64,000 nt of DNA from assembly GCA_001936135.1 (NCBI GenBank), contig CP012810.1, positions 3,534,001 to 3,598,000 on the forward strand. Direction: 5' to 3'. Source of the DNA: Saccharomycopsis fibuligera x Saccharomycopsis cf. fibuligera. Its lineage: Eukaryota; Ascomycota; Saccharomycetes; Ascoideales; Saccharomycopsidaceae. This document shows positions 33,501 to 41,379 of this stretch, piece by piece. Made by a program: the position numbers and the translations under genes. The notes under the pieces were generated by a model. It saw only the letters and a list, made by a program, of their open reading frames with translations, made no database searches and was not told where the DNA came from. Within the stretch, counting starts at the first letter, position 1; every line of letters starts with the position of its first letter.

Positions 33501-33825
33501 ACTTCTGAGCAGTTCCCTTGGCACTTTGCCGCTGTCCTTCTCTGCGTTCTCTTCTTCTAGCAATAGTGTTCAACTTAATAAGAGGAGCCCCGCCATCAAA
33601 CACAAAGATCGGGAGCACACCATGATATAATAGTTTACATATTCTTCGGAAGAACCCAACTATGTGAGACCCAGTTAAACCTTGTCCTTCTTTATTCCGA
33701 ACTGCTTTCAAGAACTGATACACCCAAATGGAAGCATCAATTGCTAATCTTTTCTTTCGTAGAGTTTCTAGCCTTATTGGCTTGCCGGCGTCCTCAACAA
33801 TAGTCCAAAGTTTAGTAACACCCAT
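30568..33825 (-). CDS. RAD2: Rad2 (XPG) structure-specific endonuclease
   Basis: Makes the 3' incision in nucleotide-excision repair within TFIIH-containing complexes. The 1085-residue protein has the FEN-family N domain at its very N-terminus (MGVTKLWTIVEDAGKP; Asp30 in LAIDASIWVYQFLKA; VFDGGAP) and the internal I domain from about 848 (ITAPMEAEAQCAKL, IDGIVTDDSDCFLFG). A helix-hairpin-helix follows at LLGSDYTEGLKGIGPV (about 946). Between them lies a long acidic spacer, the hallmark of XPG/Rad2 compared with FEN1 or Exo1. The length is close to S. cerevisiae Rad2 (1031). The start with Met-Gly is required for the nuclease fold, which fixes it at 33825. Confidence 0.97.
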   Translation of the reverse strand: MGVTKLWTIVEDAGKPIRLETLRKKRLAIDASIWVYQFLKAVRNKEGQGLTGSHIVGFFRRICKLLYHGVLPIFVFDGGAPLIKLNTIARRRERREGQRQSAKGTAQKLLQMKLQKEAEKHVQKSKEIKPKAEDDIVKEGTYFRKEDDYHLPELDKFYHKKTDKRVLSPDDYQKYMESLDDDIEDVDLNNIDPASDEFNELSLEKQYKILHRLRLRSRLRMGYSKEQLQNIFPNSLDFSKFQIQMVTKRNFLTQRLLNVVGLDDSLPDIDSVSSTRRVAGENDKAYTIQRSKNGWSLSLDDEGTKMSNPIKLDEDEENAKPLPKKRKLELKKKEFKDEEDDDDDFSDGEFEDVKIEVRKPRQNFSLNALPLPPASEQQLQSSTLSHGAFFSLNETKSKPKLRSDYQEVDDALYSHAVENSKAEEERQYDEELKKAIELSKKELEQLRKDQEDFLEADPFEFQTSKDNATIAKPTEPKKFISAPSFNPPKLSLGKSIFSKSKSQQEKETPQPSVQLENEEIPNKPGRKNDIDDEKTAESEKKPSNEMPSWFEGTTKEPFKDIHSTQFASVSVKPVQKKKGDESDVLIENFHYGEDENTFESQVGEEEENDDDQQVIELADRSADGQVIEINDDDDDDDRGAKEVIEVPSADTSLDSTTSDKDRFPAPDESSVVDKTVQSNSVNDAPKVTDFKNKQIVPKKKKTEAVVKPIIQKPRISNAEAGNEPVEVAVGKDAEKAPKPIQEPIETETSATIIAPVTDTIATKQDKTALENTQNKVLYYDFDEAEEEELAEDLQREEQAHAEFAENLREQYKPTSAAPSAPFVPSGLRSSGGFNYNEANLRAQQKRELRDSDEVTDVMIEECKDLLTCFGIPYITAPMEAEAQCAKLFQLNLIDGIVTDDSDCFLFGGSRIYRHMFTEKKFAEFYETDDIMQKVKLSRDQLIDLAYLLGSDYTEGLKGIGPVIAVKILNEFENLQKFRDWCVECQKLNANDKNSEKWKELCNTAFKKSLRKRLSSNEVYLDHRFPDPNVRNSYLFPEVDEDKTEFVWGAPDLDMLRNYLMTKIGWSKEKINQILIPLIRRYNSPW

Positions 33826-34079
33826 ACTCCTAAATTTATTTTAGTGAATATGATGAAGAAACAATACTGGAAAATTTATAGGAAAATGCAACTTGTGGAT
33901 GTTGTAGTGCTCATCGCATTGAAATTCTGAACGCTCGATGGCAAAGATCCGTGAACATGGTATAGAATAATCAAGATTCGGGTAAATTGCGAAACTTGGT
34001 ATAAACAGAGCGCGTAACGCGTCGCTGCAAACAGCTTCAACATGAACCATCCAAAGGCAAAGAGCTAGCCATACACACC

Positions 34080-35999
34080 ATGAACACTAACTCAAACGAA
34101 GGTAATGATAGCGGCAATAGCAATAATAGCAATAACAGCAACAATGGATTTGGGTTTATGGATATAACTGCAGTAGAATCAGATTCAAACAACTTGCCTG
34201 ATTCATCGTCGTCATTTGAAAATAATTCCTCTTCGTTCTTCAAAGATTTGACTCCCAAGCGACGCTCAAGTAGAAGAAAAACCCGCACTTCAAGTAACCT
34301 CAATCCAGCTTTTATTGAGCCAATTGCAGAAATACCAGCAGAAAACAAACAAGGTAGCAGGAAAAGTTCATTTGCATCCTCAAAAGATTCATCTGTTCTC
34401 GAGCAATCGACCCCTAATATCAACCGAACAGTTGACATAACAGCAGACCCAGCAACCACACCTGAAAACGTATTCATCAACAACGAACTCTCCCAAAGTG
34501 CTTTACAAGGTAAGCGAGATTATCTCAAAAAAATTAATGAGCTTTTGAAGCAAAAACTACTGCTTGTTGAAAATGTGCAAGAGGATACAGAGACCACTTC
34601 ACCGAATACTGTCACTAGCTTATCAGATCTTGATAGAAAATTGATAAAGATCTTACTTAAGAACAAAGCTGGAGCAAATATTATTGACACCTTAAATGAA
34701 GATAAAGACACTGAGTCGCTTGTACTCTATGATGATTTGGAAAGGTTCAGTGTGTTGCCATTGTCTAATGACTGGAAATTGAGACATAGATTACTTCGAA
34801 AGTTTACTCCATTCATGACAATTGAAAACGTAAGGCCCCAAATGGTAGACTACGAAAATGCAAGAGTAAAGCAGATTAACTTTACAACTTTTTTCAAAAG
34901 CCTTTTTAACCTTGATTTTGAATTTTTGATTAATCCCACCAAAACTACATTAATTCATTTTGATCTTAAAAACCTTTCAAGCAAAAATATAAATGGGCTA
35001 CCGAAAGTCGAACTATGTTCACTCATTGACAACTATTTCAAAGTAACAAGTAACGACACTCAACAGCGCGATCCAGAAACTAGTGCCAAAAATTCACAAA
35101 GGGATCAAACTTTACATAATACAATGAGCAACGTCACGAGTACTTTTGCTGCTACCCTTAGTGACTCCACTCTGATCAGTCAGCTTAGCCTAAGTGGAAA
35201 TTCGTATAATTTAAGGCTTCGTGACGACAAAGACATTACCCATTGGTTCTACTCATTGAACAACTATACCCTAGTATTCATTAAAAGAATATTGATGTTT
35301 TTGAAGGTGATACACTATTTCCACAACTATGAGACTAAAGATTTTCTAGATACCCTTCTTCATCCTGATTTGAAGACCCAAATAACCAAGAATTTACAGC
35401 TTATATTCAAATCCTTAAAATGTTTTGAGGATCACATTGAGTCCAAAAATGATGCAGAAATTGAGGGCGGAGAAGATGTTGACCACTACGATAGTGATGA
35501 CCCATTGAATCGGCTCTTTCTGATCTTAAAGCTACTGAGCAACTTCAACGTTGATCAATATCTTGCCAAATTCGTCGACGTCCAAGAAGACCAAAGCTAT
35601 CTTTATGAAAAAAACATAATATTCAGCCTTCTAAAATACTTCAAAAACTTTGATACTTTAAAACTTGGACATAAATTTCATTATAACTTAATCATCAACT
35701 GGTCCATTAATTTTAACAGTATACAAAATGGCTCACCAAAAGCATTAGCCACAAGCAACTTGACAATGAATGATGAACATCTAGTTAAGCTCTGCGAACC
35801 ACGCTCAGTTTTTGAAGCCATTTATAAACCGAATATAGCTCAAAAAGCGCAGAATGACGATTCTAACAAGCATCTGGTGCCGTTGGTGTATAGTGATTTG
35901 AATGAGTTATTGTCTAAGCTAATGGAAAGAAAAGGAGTTATTAATGGTCTTTGTATATTTGTCGAAGGATTTTATGGACTTGAAGGAAAAAATTTATAA
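34080..35999 (+). CDS. CTF19: Probable Ctf19/CENP-P kinetochore (COMA complex) protein
   Basis: Ctf19 pairs with Mcm21 in the COMA complex of the inner kinetochore. I assign it from an ordered set of weak matches recalled from S. cerevisiae Ctf19. These are a coiled-coil segment KRDYLKKINELLKQKLLLVE (about 143-162); then SVLPLSNDWKLRHRLLRKFTP with INFTTFFKSLFNLDFEF and LIHFDLKNLSS, against the start of the Ctf19 RWD region; a C-terminal pair KLGHKFHYNLIINWSINF against the second RWD; and the ending SDLNELLSKLMERKGVINGL followed by CIFVEGFYG. The protein is 639 residues, far longer than S. cerevisiae Ctf19 (369), with an Asn/Ser-rich N-terminus and an insertion between the RWD-like parts. An alternative is another fast-evolving kinetochore or unknown protein. 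RAD2 is divergent at 254 bp. Confidence 0.6.
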   Translation: MNTNSNEGNDSGNSNNSNNSNNGFGFMDITAVESDSNNLPDSSSSFENNSSSFFKDLTPKRRSSRRKTRTSSNLNPAFIEPIAEIPAENKQGSRKSSFASSKDSSVLEQSTPNINRTVDITADPATTPENVFINNELSQSALQGKRDYLKKINELLKQKLLLVENVQEDTETTSPNTVTSLSDLDRKLIKILLKNKAGANIIDTLNEDKDTESLVLYDDLERFSVLPLSNDWKLRHRLLRKFTPFMTIENVRPQMVDYENARVKQINFTTFFKSLFNLDFEFLINPTKTTLIHFDLKNLSSKNINGLPKVELCSLIDNYFKVTSNDTQQRDPETSAKNSQRDQTLHNTMSNVTSTFAATLSDSTLISQLSLSGNSYNLRLRDDKDITHWFYSLNNYTLVFIKRILMFLKVIHYFHNYETKDFLDTLLHPDLKTQITKNLQLIFKSLKCFEDHIESKNDAEIEGGEDVDHYDSDDPLNRLFLILKLLSNFNVDQYLAKFVDVQEDQSYLYEKNIIFSLLKYFKNFDTLKLGHKFHYNLIINWSINFNSIQNGSPKALATSNLTMNDEHLVKLCEPRSVFEAIYKPNIAQKAQNDDSNKHLVPLVYSDLNELLSKLMERKGVINGLCIFVEGFYGLEGKNL

Positions 36000-36128
36000 T
36001 ATCTGGTCCTAGCAGTAAACAAACAGAATAAAGTTCTTCCCTATTTCCTCAAATATAATTTACAGCTCTATTATTTATTATGTACATAACTCTATAGTAT
36101 CTAAAATTGTCTAAATGCATTATGATAA

Positions 36129-39100
36129 TCATAATCTTTTCTCAGTAACAAAACATATAGCCTTTGGCTTAATTATAGTTTTCTTGATTTTGTAATCCGT
36201 CAAAAGCTTCTTATGCTTATCTTCGGCACTCTTCAACACCTCTTCAATGATCTGTGATTCTGGTTGTTCAATCAAACTTCTTACACCGCCATGCTTGAAC
36301 TTGAACTTACCATTAATCATCACCGAAAACTCAACATTATTAGATTCCTTAATAGGCAACTTTTCAGGCCATTTTTGAGCAAAAATTGAGCTCCATTCAT
36401 CATTGGCAAAACCCAACTTTTGCTGTGTTGCTTCCCATAACTCTTCGGAAATTGCAGGGCATACTGGTGATACCAATAACAACAACTTGTAAAAACTATT
36501 AAATAATAATGCTGGATGGACTGTATTGGAAGCCAATTCGGCATTAATAACATTAGTAAGTTTCATGTAATCGGAAATAACCGTATTGAAGGATAAATCC
36601 TTACTGAATGCTCTATCAACTTCGCCAACGTATTTTTGCACCGCATTGAAAACCGTTATTTCTGCATCATTAAAGGAATGTCTCTTTAAAAATTCCTCAT
36701 TTTCAGTCAACAATTGTTCCAAGCTGTTGTTGCTCCCGCTTTTGAAAGAAACAACTGTATTAACAAACTGTTCAGTAATGCTGCCATTCATGGAAATCAA
36801 TCTCTTCAACCATCTCTGAACCCCTGAGATTTTGTCTTCATCCCAGTACAAAACTAATTCAATTGGAGCCTGAAACAAGATATGTGCTCTAGTGGAATCA
36901 GCACCATACTTTTCAATAAAACTCACTGGATCCACCCCATTGAATTTTGATTTGGACATTTTTTCATAAGTAATCTCCGGCACTAATTGTTCATTAGTAA
37001 CTGGATCTGTCTCCACCAATTTTGGGTTATTTGGATCAGCGAAATCCATTTCAGCAGGCTTCAAAAATTTGTGAGTCTTTGGATGAATAAAAGTTTTCCC
37101 ATGAACCATACCTTGACTCACTAATTTTTTGAATGGCTCGCCGCTCACCGCAGTGCCGTCCCATTTGCCAATACTATGTAAAAATTTGGACAAGAATCTA
37201 GCGTAAAGTAAGTGTAAAATAGCATGTTCCACGCCACCAAGATACAAATCCACTGGCATGTTTTTGCTAGCGACTTCATGACCAAATGGCTCGCTTTTGT
37301 TCAAATTGTCAAGAAATCTAAAAAAGTACCACGAGCTGTCCATGAATGTATCCATGGTATCGGTTTCCCTTGTGGCAGGCTTCTTACAATTCGGACACTT
37401 GCAATTTTTGAAATCGTGATGCTGGTCCAATGGATTGCCCTTGCCATTGAATTGAATATTTTCTGGTAATATCACCGGAAGCTGTTCTTCAGGCACTGGA
37501 ACCATACCACAATCATCACAATAAACAATTGGAATTGGGCAGCCCCAGTATCTTTGCCTAGAAATCAACCAGTCACGTAGTTTGTAGTTAGTTGTCTCTT
37601 GACCCATTTGCTCAGCTTCTAAGAATTGCACAATTTTCAAAGCTGCTTCCTTGGTACTGAGACCTTGGAATTCAGGAGATGTGTTACTGTTTAGCGTACC
37701 ACTCTTGGATACCATCGGTTTATTGTTTTCGGTGTTAGTGGCCGGATCAATAAGTTTCTCCTTAGTAGCGGAAGAAAGCGCATCAATAGTCTTGATGACT
37801 GGCTCACTTGGAGCATTTTCGGCCCAAAAATCCCAATCTCTTTCATCATGTGCAGGGCACCCCATCACTGCACCACTACCATAGCCTCCCAAGACATATG
37901 GGGCAACATAAACTGGTATTTCGCGGTCCTTGGTTAATGGATTTCTGACGAAAATATTAGATAATTTGAAACCAGCCTTGTTTTTAAACTTTTGGTCACT
38001 AGCGCCGTGATCAAATGAGTTTTTCATTTCTTTTTCCTTTTGCTGTTTAATGAATGCATCTAACTCTAAATCAGTTTCAGCAACGGCCCGAGCAATTGGA
38101 TGGTCAATGGAAAGAGCCAAAAATTGGACACTGAACAAAGTATCTGGTCTAGAAGTAAAAACTTCCAAAGTTTTGCTCTTCTCTTGATCCGCATTGGCTA
38201 GCTTATTAGCTAACTGCTCATCACTGACTTCAACTTTGAATTTAATATTTGCGCCCTTTGACTTGCCAATCCAATTTTTTTGCATCAACTTCACCTTGTT
38301 TGGCCAATCTTTCAAAGTATTCAAATCGTCATTTAAATCACTAGCAAATTCAGTAATTTTCAAGAACCATTGATTTAAAACTTTTTTCTCCACAATCGCA
38401 CCACTTCTCCAAGATTTTCCATTTGCGTCAACTTGCTCATTTGCCAATACCGTTTGATCTACCGGGTCCCAGTTAATTTCTTTAAAATTTTTATATGCAA
38501 GACCGTGTTCATACAACCACAAAAATATCTTCTGAGTATGCTTGTAGTAGTCTTTGTTGCACGTACTAAGCTCTCTATCCCAATCGAAAGTAGTCAACAT
38601 CCGCATTAATTGACCCTTCATCTTTTCAATATTTTTATTGGTCCATACTTTTGGATTAACATTTCTTTCAATAGCAGCATTTTCGGCCGGTAAGCCAAAG
38701 GAGTCCCATCCCATTGGATTAATTACATTTTTGTTTTGAAAACGGTGGTATCTGGCCAATACATCATTTATGGTGTAAACTCTCAAGTGACCCATATGGA
38801 GCACTCCGGAAGGATACGGAAACATTGACAAGATGTAAAACTTTTCATCATCTTTGGATTTGTCGGGGGTAATATCATTTCTTGGAATCAAATGAGGATT
38901 GATGCTGCCATCGGAAGTATAACGGGCCCATTTTTCCATCCATTTGTGATCTAGTTTGTTGAGCTCTATCTGATTTTGGAAATTTTTCAAAGTGGTTGAG
39001 AAATCAGTGGTTTGCTGGATGATCTTGAGCGATGCGATGCGCGTTGCCGAGACTGCTGGCCTGCTAGTAGCATGTCTGAAAAGTGCTTGAGTTCGCGTCA

Positions 39101-39131
39101 CTGAAGCGCTCTTAGGTACGCTTCTAAGCAT
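36129..39131 (-). CDS. NAM2: Mitochondrial leucyl-tRNA synthetase
   Basis: Charges mitochondrial tRNA-Leu; in yeast Nam2 also aids group I intron splicing. The 1000-residue product starts at the ATG at 39131, giving MLRSVPKSASVTRTQALFRH, a basic Ser/Arg-rich presequence; an ATG further upstream (39203) gives a less typical leader. Class I motifs are visible: SGVLHMGHLRVYT (HIGH, about 109) and YEKMSKSKFNG (KMSKS, about 722). The bacterial-type LeuRS editing domain shows FTSRPDTLFSV and GSGAVMGCPAHDERD. A Cys-rich pair (CDDCGMVPVP and CKCPNCKKPATRETDTMDTF) and the MDSSWYFFRF block identify LeuRS of bacterial/organellar type. S. cerevisiae Nam2 has 894 residues. It is convergent with the CTF19-like gene (129 bp) and divergent from SMX2. 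Confidence 0.96.
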   Translation of the reverse strand: MLRSVPKSASVTRTQALFRHATSRPAVSATRIASLKIIQQTTDFSTTLKNFQNQIELNKLDHKWMEKWARYTSDGSINPHLIPRNDITPDKSKDDEKFYILSMFPYPSGVLHMGHLRVYTINDVLARYHRFQNKNVINPMGWDSFGLPAENAAIERNVNPKVWTNKNIEKMKGQLMRMLTTFDWDRELSTCNKDYYKHTQKIFLWLYEHGLAYKNFKEINWDPVDQTVLANEQVDANGKSWRSGAIVEKKVLNQWFLKITEFASDLNDDLNTLKDWPNKVKLMQKNWIGKSKGANIKFKVEVSDEQLANKLANADQEKSKTLEVFTSRPDTLFSVQFLALSIDHPIARAVAETDLELDAFIKQQKEKEMKNSFDHGASDQKFKNKAGFKLSNIFVRNPLTKDREIPVYVAPYVLGGYGSGAVMGCPAHDERDWDFWAENAPSEPVIKTIDALSSATKEKLIDPATNTENNKPMVSKSGTLNSNTSPEFQGLSTKEAALKIVQFLEAEQMGQETTNYKLRDWLISRQRYWGCPIPIVYCDDCGMVPVPEEQLPVILPENIQFNGKGNPLDQHHDFKNCKCPNCKKPATRETDTMDTFMDSSWYFFRFLDNLNKSEPFGHEVASKNMPVDLYLGGVEHAILHLLYARFLSKFLHSIGKWDGTAVSGEPFKKLVSQGMVHGKTFIHPKTHKFLKPAEMDFADPNNPKLVETDPVTNEQLVPEITYEKMSKSKFNGVDPVSFIEKYGADSTRAHILFQAPIELVLYWDEDKISGVQRWLKRLISMNGSITEQFVNTVVSFKSGSNNSLEQLLTENEEFLKRHSFNDAEITVFNAVQKYVGEVDRAFSKDLSFNTVISDYMKLTNVINAELASNTVHPALLFNSFYKLLLLVSPVCPAISEELWEATQQKLGFANDEWSSIFAQKWPEKLPIKESNNVEFSVMINGKFKFKHGGVRSLIEQPESQIIEEVLKSAEDKHKKLLTDYKIKKTIIKPKAICFVTEKRL

Positions 39132-39424
39132 GATCGGTTTTGGGGGGCTGTGGATGCAATTTTCTTGAACTTGGCTATTATCAAAGAGAGTGAGTGCACT
39201 CATGAGTACACACCAGCAGTGATGTTGAAATGGTATCAAAATTGGTCAAATCTCCTGCACGAAACACAGCGAGATTTCGGTGTTGCCCGGCGCATGGTGG
39301 TGCATGGCGGCGGTTGTGTTTTTACTTTGAAAATTGAGTGAAAGCGACTGGAAGCGATGAGAGATGAGAAATGAGAGAAGACAGAACAACACTATTAACT
39401 GCCAACACAGCACAACACAGCACA

Positions 39425-39712
39425 ATGGTTTCTGCTCCGGAATTGAAAAAGGTAAGCTTGCTATTTTTTTGTGTGTATCGTCTACTTTAGCACCATATTC
39501 TAACAACACTCTAGTATATGGATAAGTCTCTCAGCATCCAGCTTAATGCATCGAGAAAGATCATTGGCACGCTTAGAGGATACGATATCTTTCTCAACTT
39601 GACCCTCGATGACACCATCCAGATTGACAAAAATGGCGACAAAATACAAGTAGGCTCTGCAGTAGTACGTGGCAATAGCATACAGTCGATCGAGGTGTTA
39701 GATAAGATATAA
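39425..39712 (+). CDS. SMX2: Small nuclear ribonucleoprotein G (SmG), one intron
   Basis: Core Sm-ring subunit of spliceosomal snRNPs. Exons are 39425-39451 and 39515-39712; the 63-nt intron starts GTAAGC, has a branch-like TTCTAAC at 39498-39504 and ends CTAG. Splicing joins MVSAPELKK to YMDKSLSIQLNASRKII, giving a 74-residue protein that aligns from end to end with S. cerevisiae SmG (MVSTPELKKYMDK). The Sm1 motif (RGYDIFLNLTLDD) and Sm2 motif (VVRGNSIQSIEVLD) are both present. Without the intron the protein would lack its conserved first helix, so the 9-codon first exon is well supported. The branch site departs from TACTAAC and sits close to the acceptor. NAM2 is divergent at 293 bp. Confidence 0.95.
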
Positions 39713-39797
39713 GCTAGCAAAACATAATATATCAAATTCTTGAGAAAAGCTAGGAGCTACTGAGATGCTGTGATCTAATTTTGAGTGGGTTTTATTT

Positions 39798-39828
<31 letters not shown>

Positions 39829-40196
39829 CCAGGTGCCTTTCTATGTCAAGAGGAGGTGCTTTAGAATATGTTTAGTGTACTATAATACAAATCATTTGTC
39901 AGCGTATATTTGTCGATGTAAGCTTACATGCAATGAAACTGGAAGTCGTGTGGCCTAAATAAAAAAAAAAATCCGAGGCATTGTCTTCTGTTATTAGATA
40001 CTGGTATATAATTTCAGTGAACTGGTTGGTACTGGTACAAAATGATGAAGAAGGACGAGAGTACTGAGAATACCGATAACACCAAACAAGGTTGAATATA
40101 GACGCGGAATAGCAATGACGTAGTGAATCTCTATAGCGTCCCTCAAAATAGCAGAAATAAAAAAGAATAGCTACCAACCTCAAATGCAGTTTCAAA
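39713..40196. other. Intergenic between convergent SMX2 and GNA1
   Basis: No gene recognised. A T tract of about 25 lies at 39792-39816, then AT-rich 3' flank. Confidence 0.5.
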
Positions 40197-40664
40197 TCAA
40201 AAACGAGCAGCCATTTCAAAGCCCTCCTTCTTATACCCGCACTTTTCATAAAATTTGATATTCTTCTCAGCACAGTCCAAAATCACCTTATAGCATCCTT
40301 TTTCTTGACCAATTTTGCTCAAATGTTTAATTAAATGGTAACCCAACTTCTTTCCCTGTTCCTCGGAAGAAACCGCAATATCTTCAATATGGCCAACTTT
40401 ACCACATCCATGAATAAACTTTTGCTCAACAATAATTGAGCCCACCCCTACTACTTTGCCCTGTTTGGCGTTATTCACAATCACCACCGTGTTGTAAATG
40501 TCAGGGTGGCTCTTCATGTACTGCACCGTTTGGATGAATTTTTCTTCAGAAACATCACCAACTTTGGTAAGGACACTCAAAGAGCTAATTACCCCTTGGT
40601 AGTCTTCTTTCTCAACTGGTCTAATGACGTAGTCTGGATGAAGTTGTGGTTCTGTTTGTGACAT
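40197..40664 (-). CDS. GNA1: Glucosamine-6-phosphate N-acetyltransferase
   Basis: Acetylates glucosamine-6-phosphate with acetyl-CoA in the UDP-GlcNAc pathway feeding chitin, N-glycans and GPI anchors. The 155-residue GNAT protein begins MSQTEPQLHPDYVIRPVEKE at the ATG at 40664. GNAT motifs are visible: VVGVGSIIVEQKFIHGCG, GHIEDIAVSSEEQGKKLGYH (acetyl-CoA loop) and YKVILDCAEKNIKFYEKCGY with KKEGFEMA near the end, a Gna1 signature. The length matches S. cerevisiae Gna1 (159). It shares the cell-wall theme of the CRH gene next door. Confidence 0.97.
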   Translation of the reverse strand: MSQTEPQLHPDYVIRPVEKEDYQGVISSLSVLTKVGDVSEEKFIQTVQYMKSHPDIYNTVVIVNNAKQGKVVGVGSIIVEQKFIHGCGKVGHIEDIAVSSEEQGKKLGYHLIKHLSKIGQEKGCYKVILDCAEKNIKFYEKCGYKKEGFEMAARF

Positions 40665-41379
40665 TGGCAAAGTAGTAGCACTAGTAGATTTTCTGTAATA
40701 CGGACTAAGGCAAAAGTGGCTCTTTTCCTGCGTGACTATCTCTCAACAACAGCGGTAGTTTCTTTTCAACAATGAAACGGAAGAAGAATTGATGAACAGA
40801 AATGTTTCAAAAGCTGGCAACCGGGGCAAGTTATACTGAGCTGTCAAACAACTTTGCTGGAAATCATCCATTCATCCATTGTATCAGAATAGAAAGGAAA
40901 GCCAGTGAAGTGTACCGCTGGCTGCACCACTTTCACACCGCAAAAACACACGTGACGTGCGATCGAAAATATATTGTTTCAAATGCGGTTTCTGGACATG
41001 CAGCACCACAGGAAACAGTTGACTTTACTACGAGACAAAGGAATTCAGTAAAGGAAACACATGAATCTAGTGGTATGCGACTGGTTGCAGTTTGTGTAAA
41101 CTAGCAAAGGAAATTTTATTTTTTTGTGATTAAAGGAATGCAATGAATTGAATACAACAAAAAGATGAGAAAGTTTCAAACAGGCAGAACTGAACTGAAT
41201 AGAATTAAAAATACACAAACAAATAATCGAAAAAAAGGAAAAGACTAAAAAAAAAAAAGAAAAAAAAATAGTCAAAAACAGATGAGTGGTAAATGAACTA
41301 AAAAAAAAAAAAAAAAATAACAATAACAATAAAAAAACAAGAATGTAATTGGATTTTAGAGCTAATTACATCAACACCT
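40665..41379. other. Intergenic: GNA1 promoter and CRH 3' region
   Basis: No gene recognised. CACGTGACGTGCG near 40950 combines an E-box and a CRE/ATF-like core. The CRH-proximal part (41110-41340) is A-rich, with A tracts near 41249-41268 and 41301-41317. Confidence 0.5.

Noticed and set aside
39132-39239. Longer N-terminus for the mitochondrial leucyl-tRNA synthetase
   Set aside because: The upstream start at 39203 gives a poor targeting sequence; the ATG at 39131 yields a typical basic presequence.
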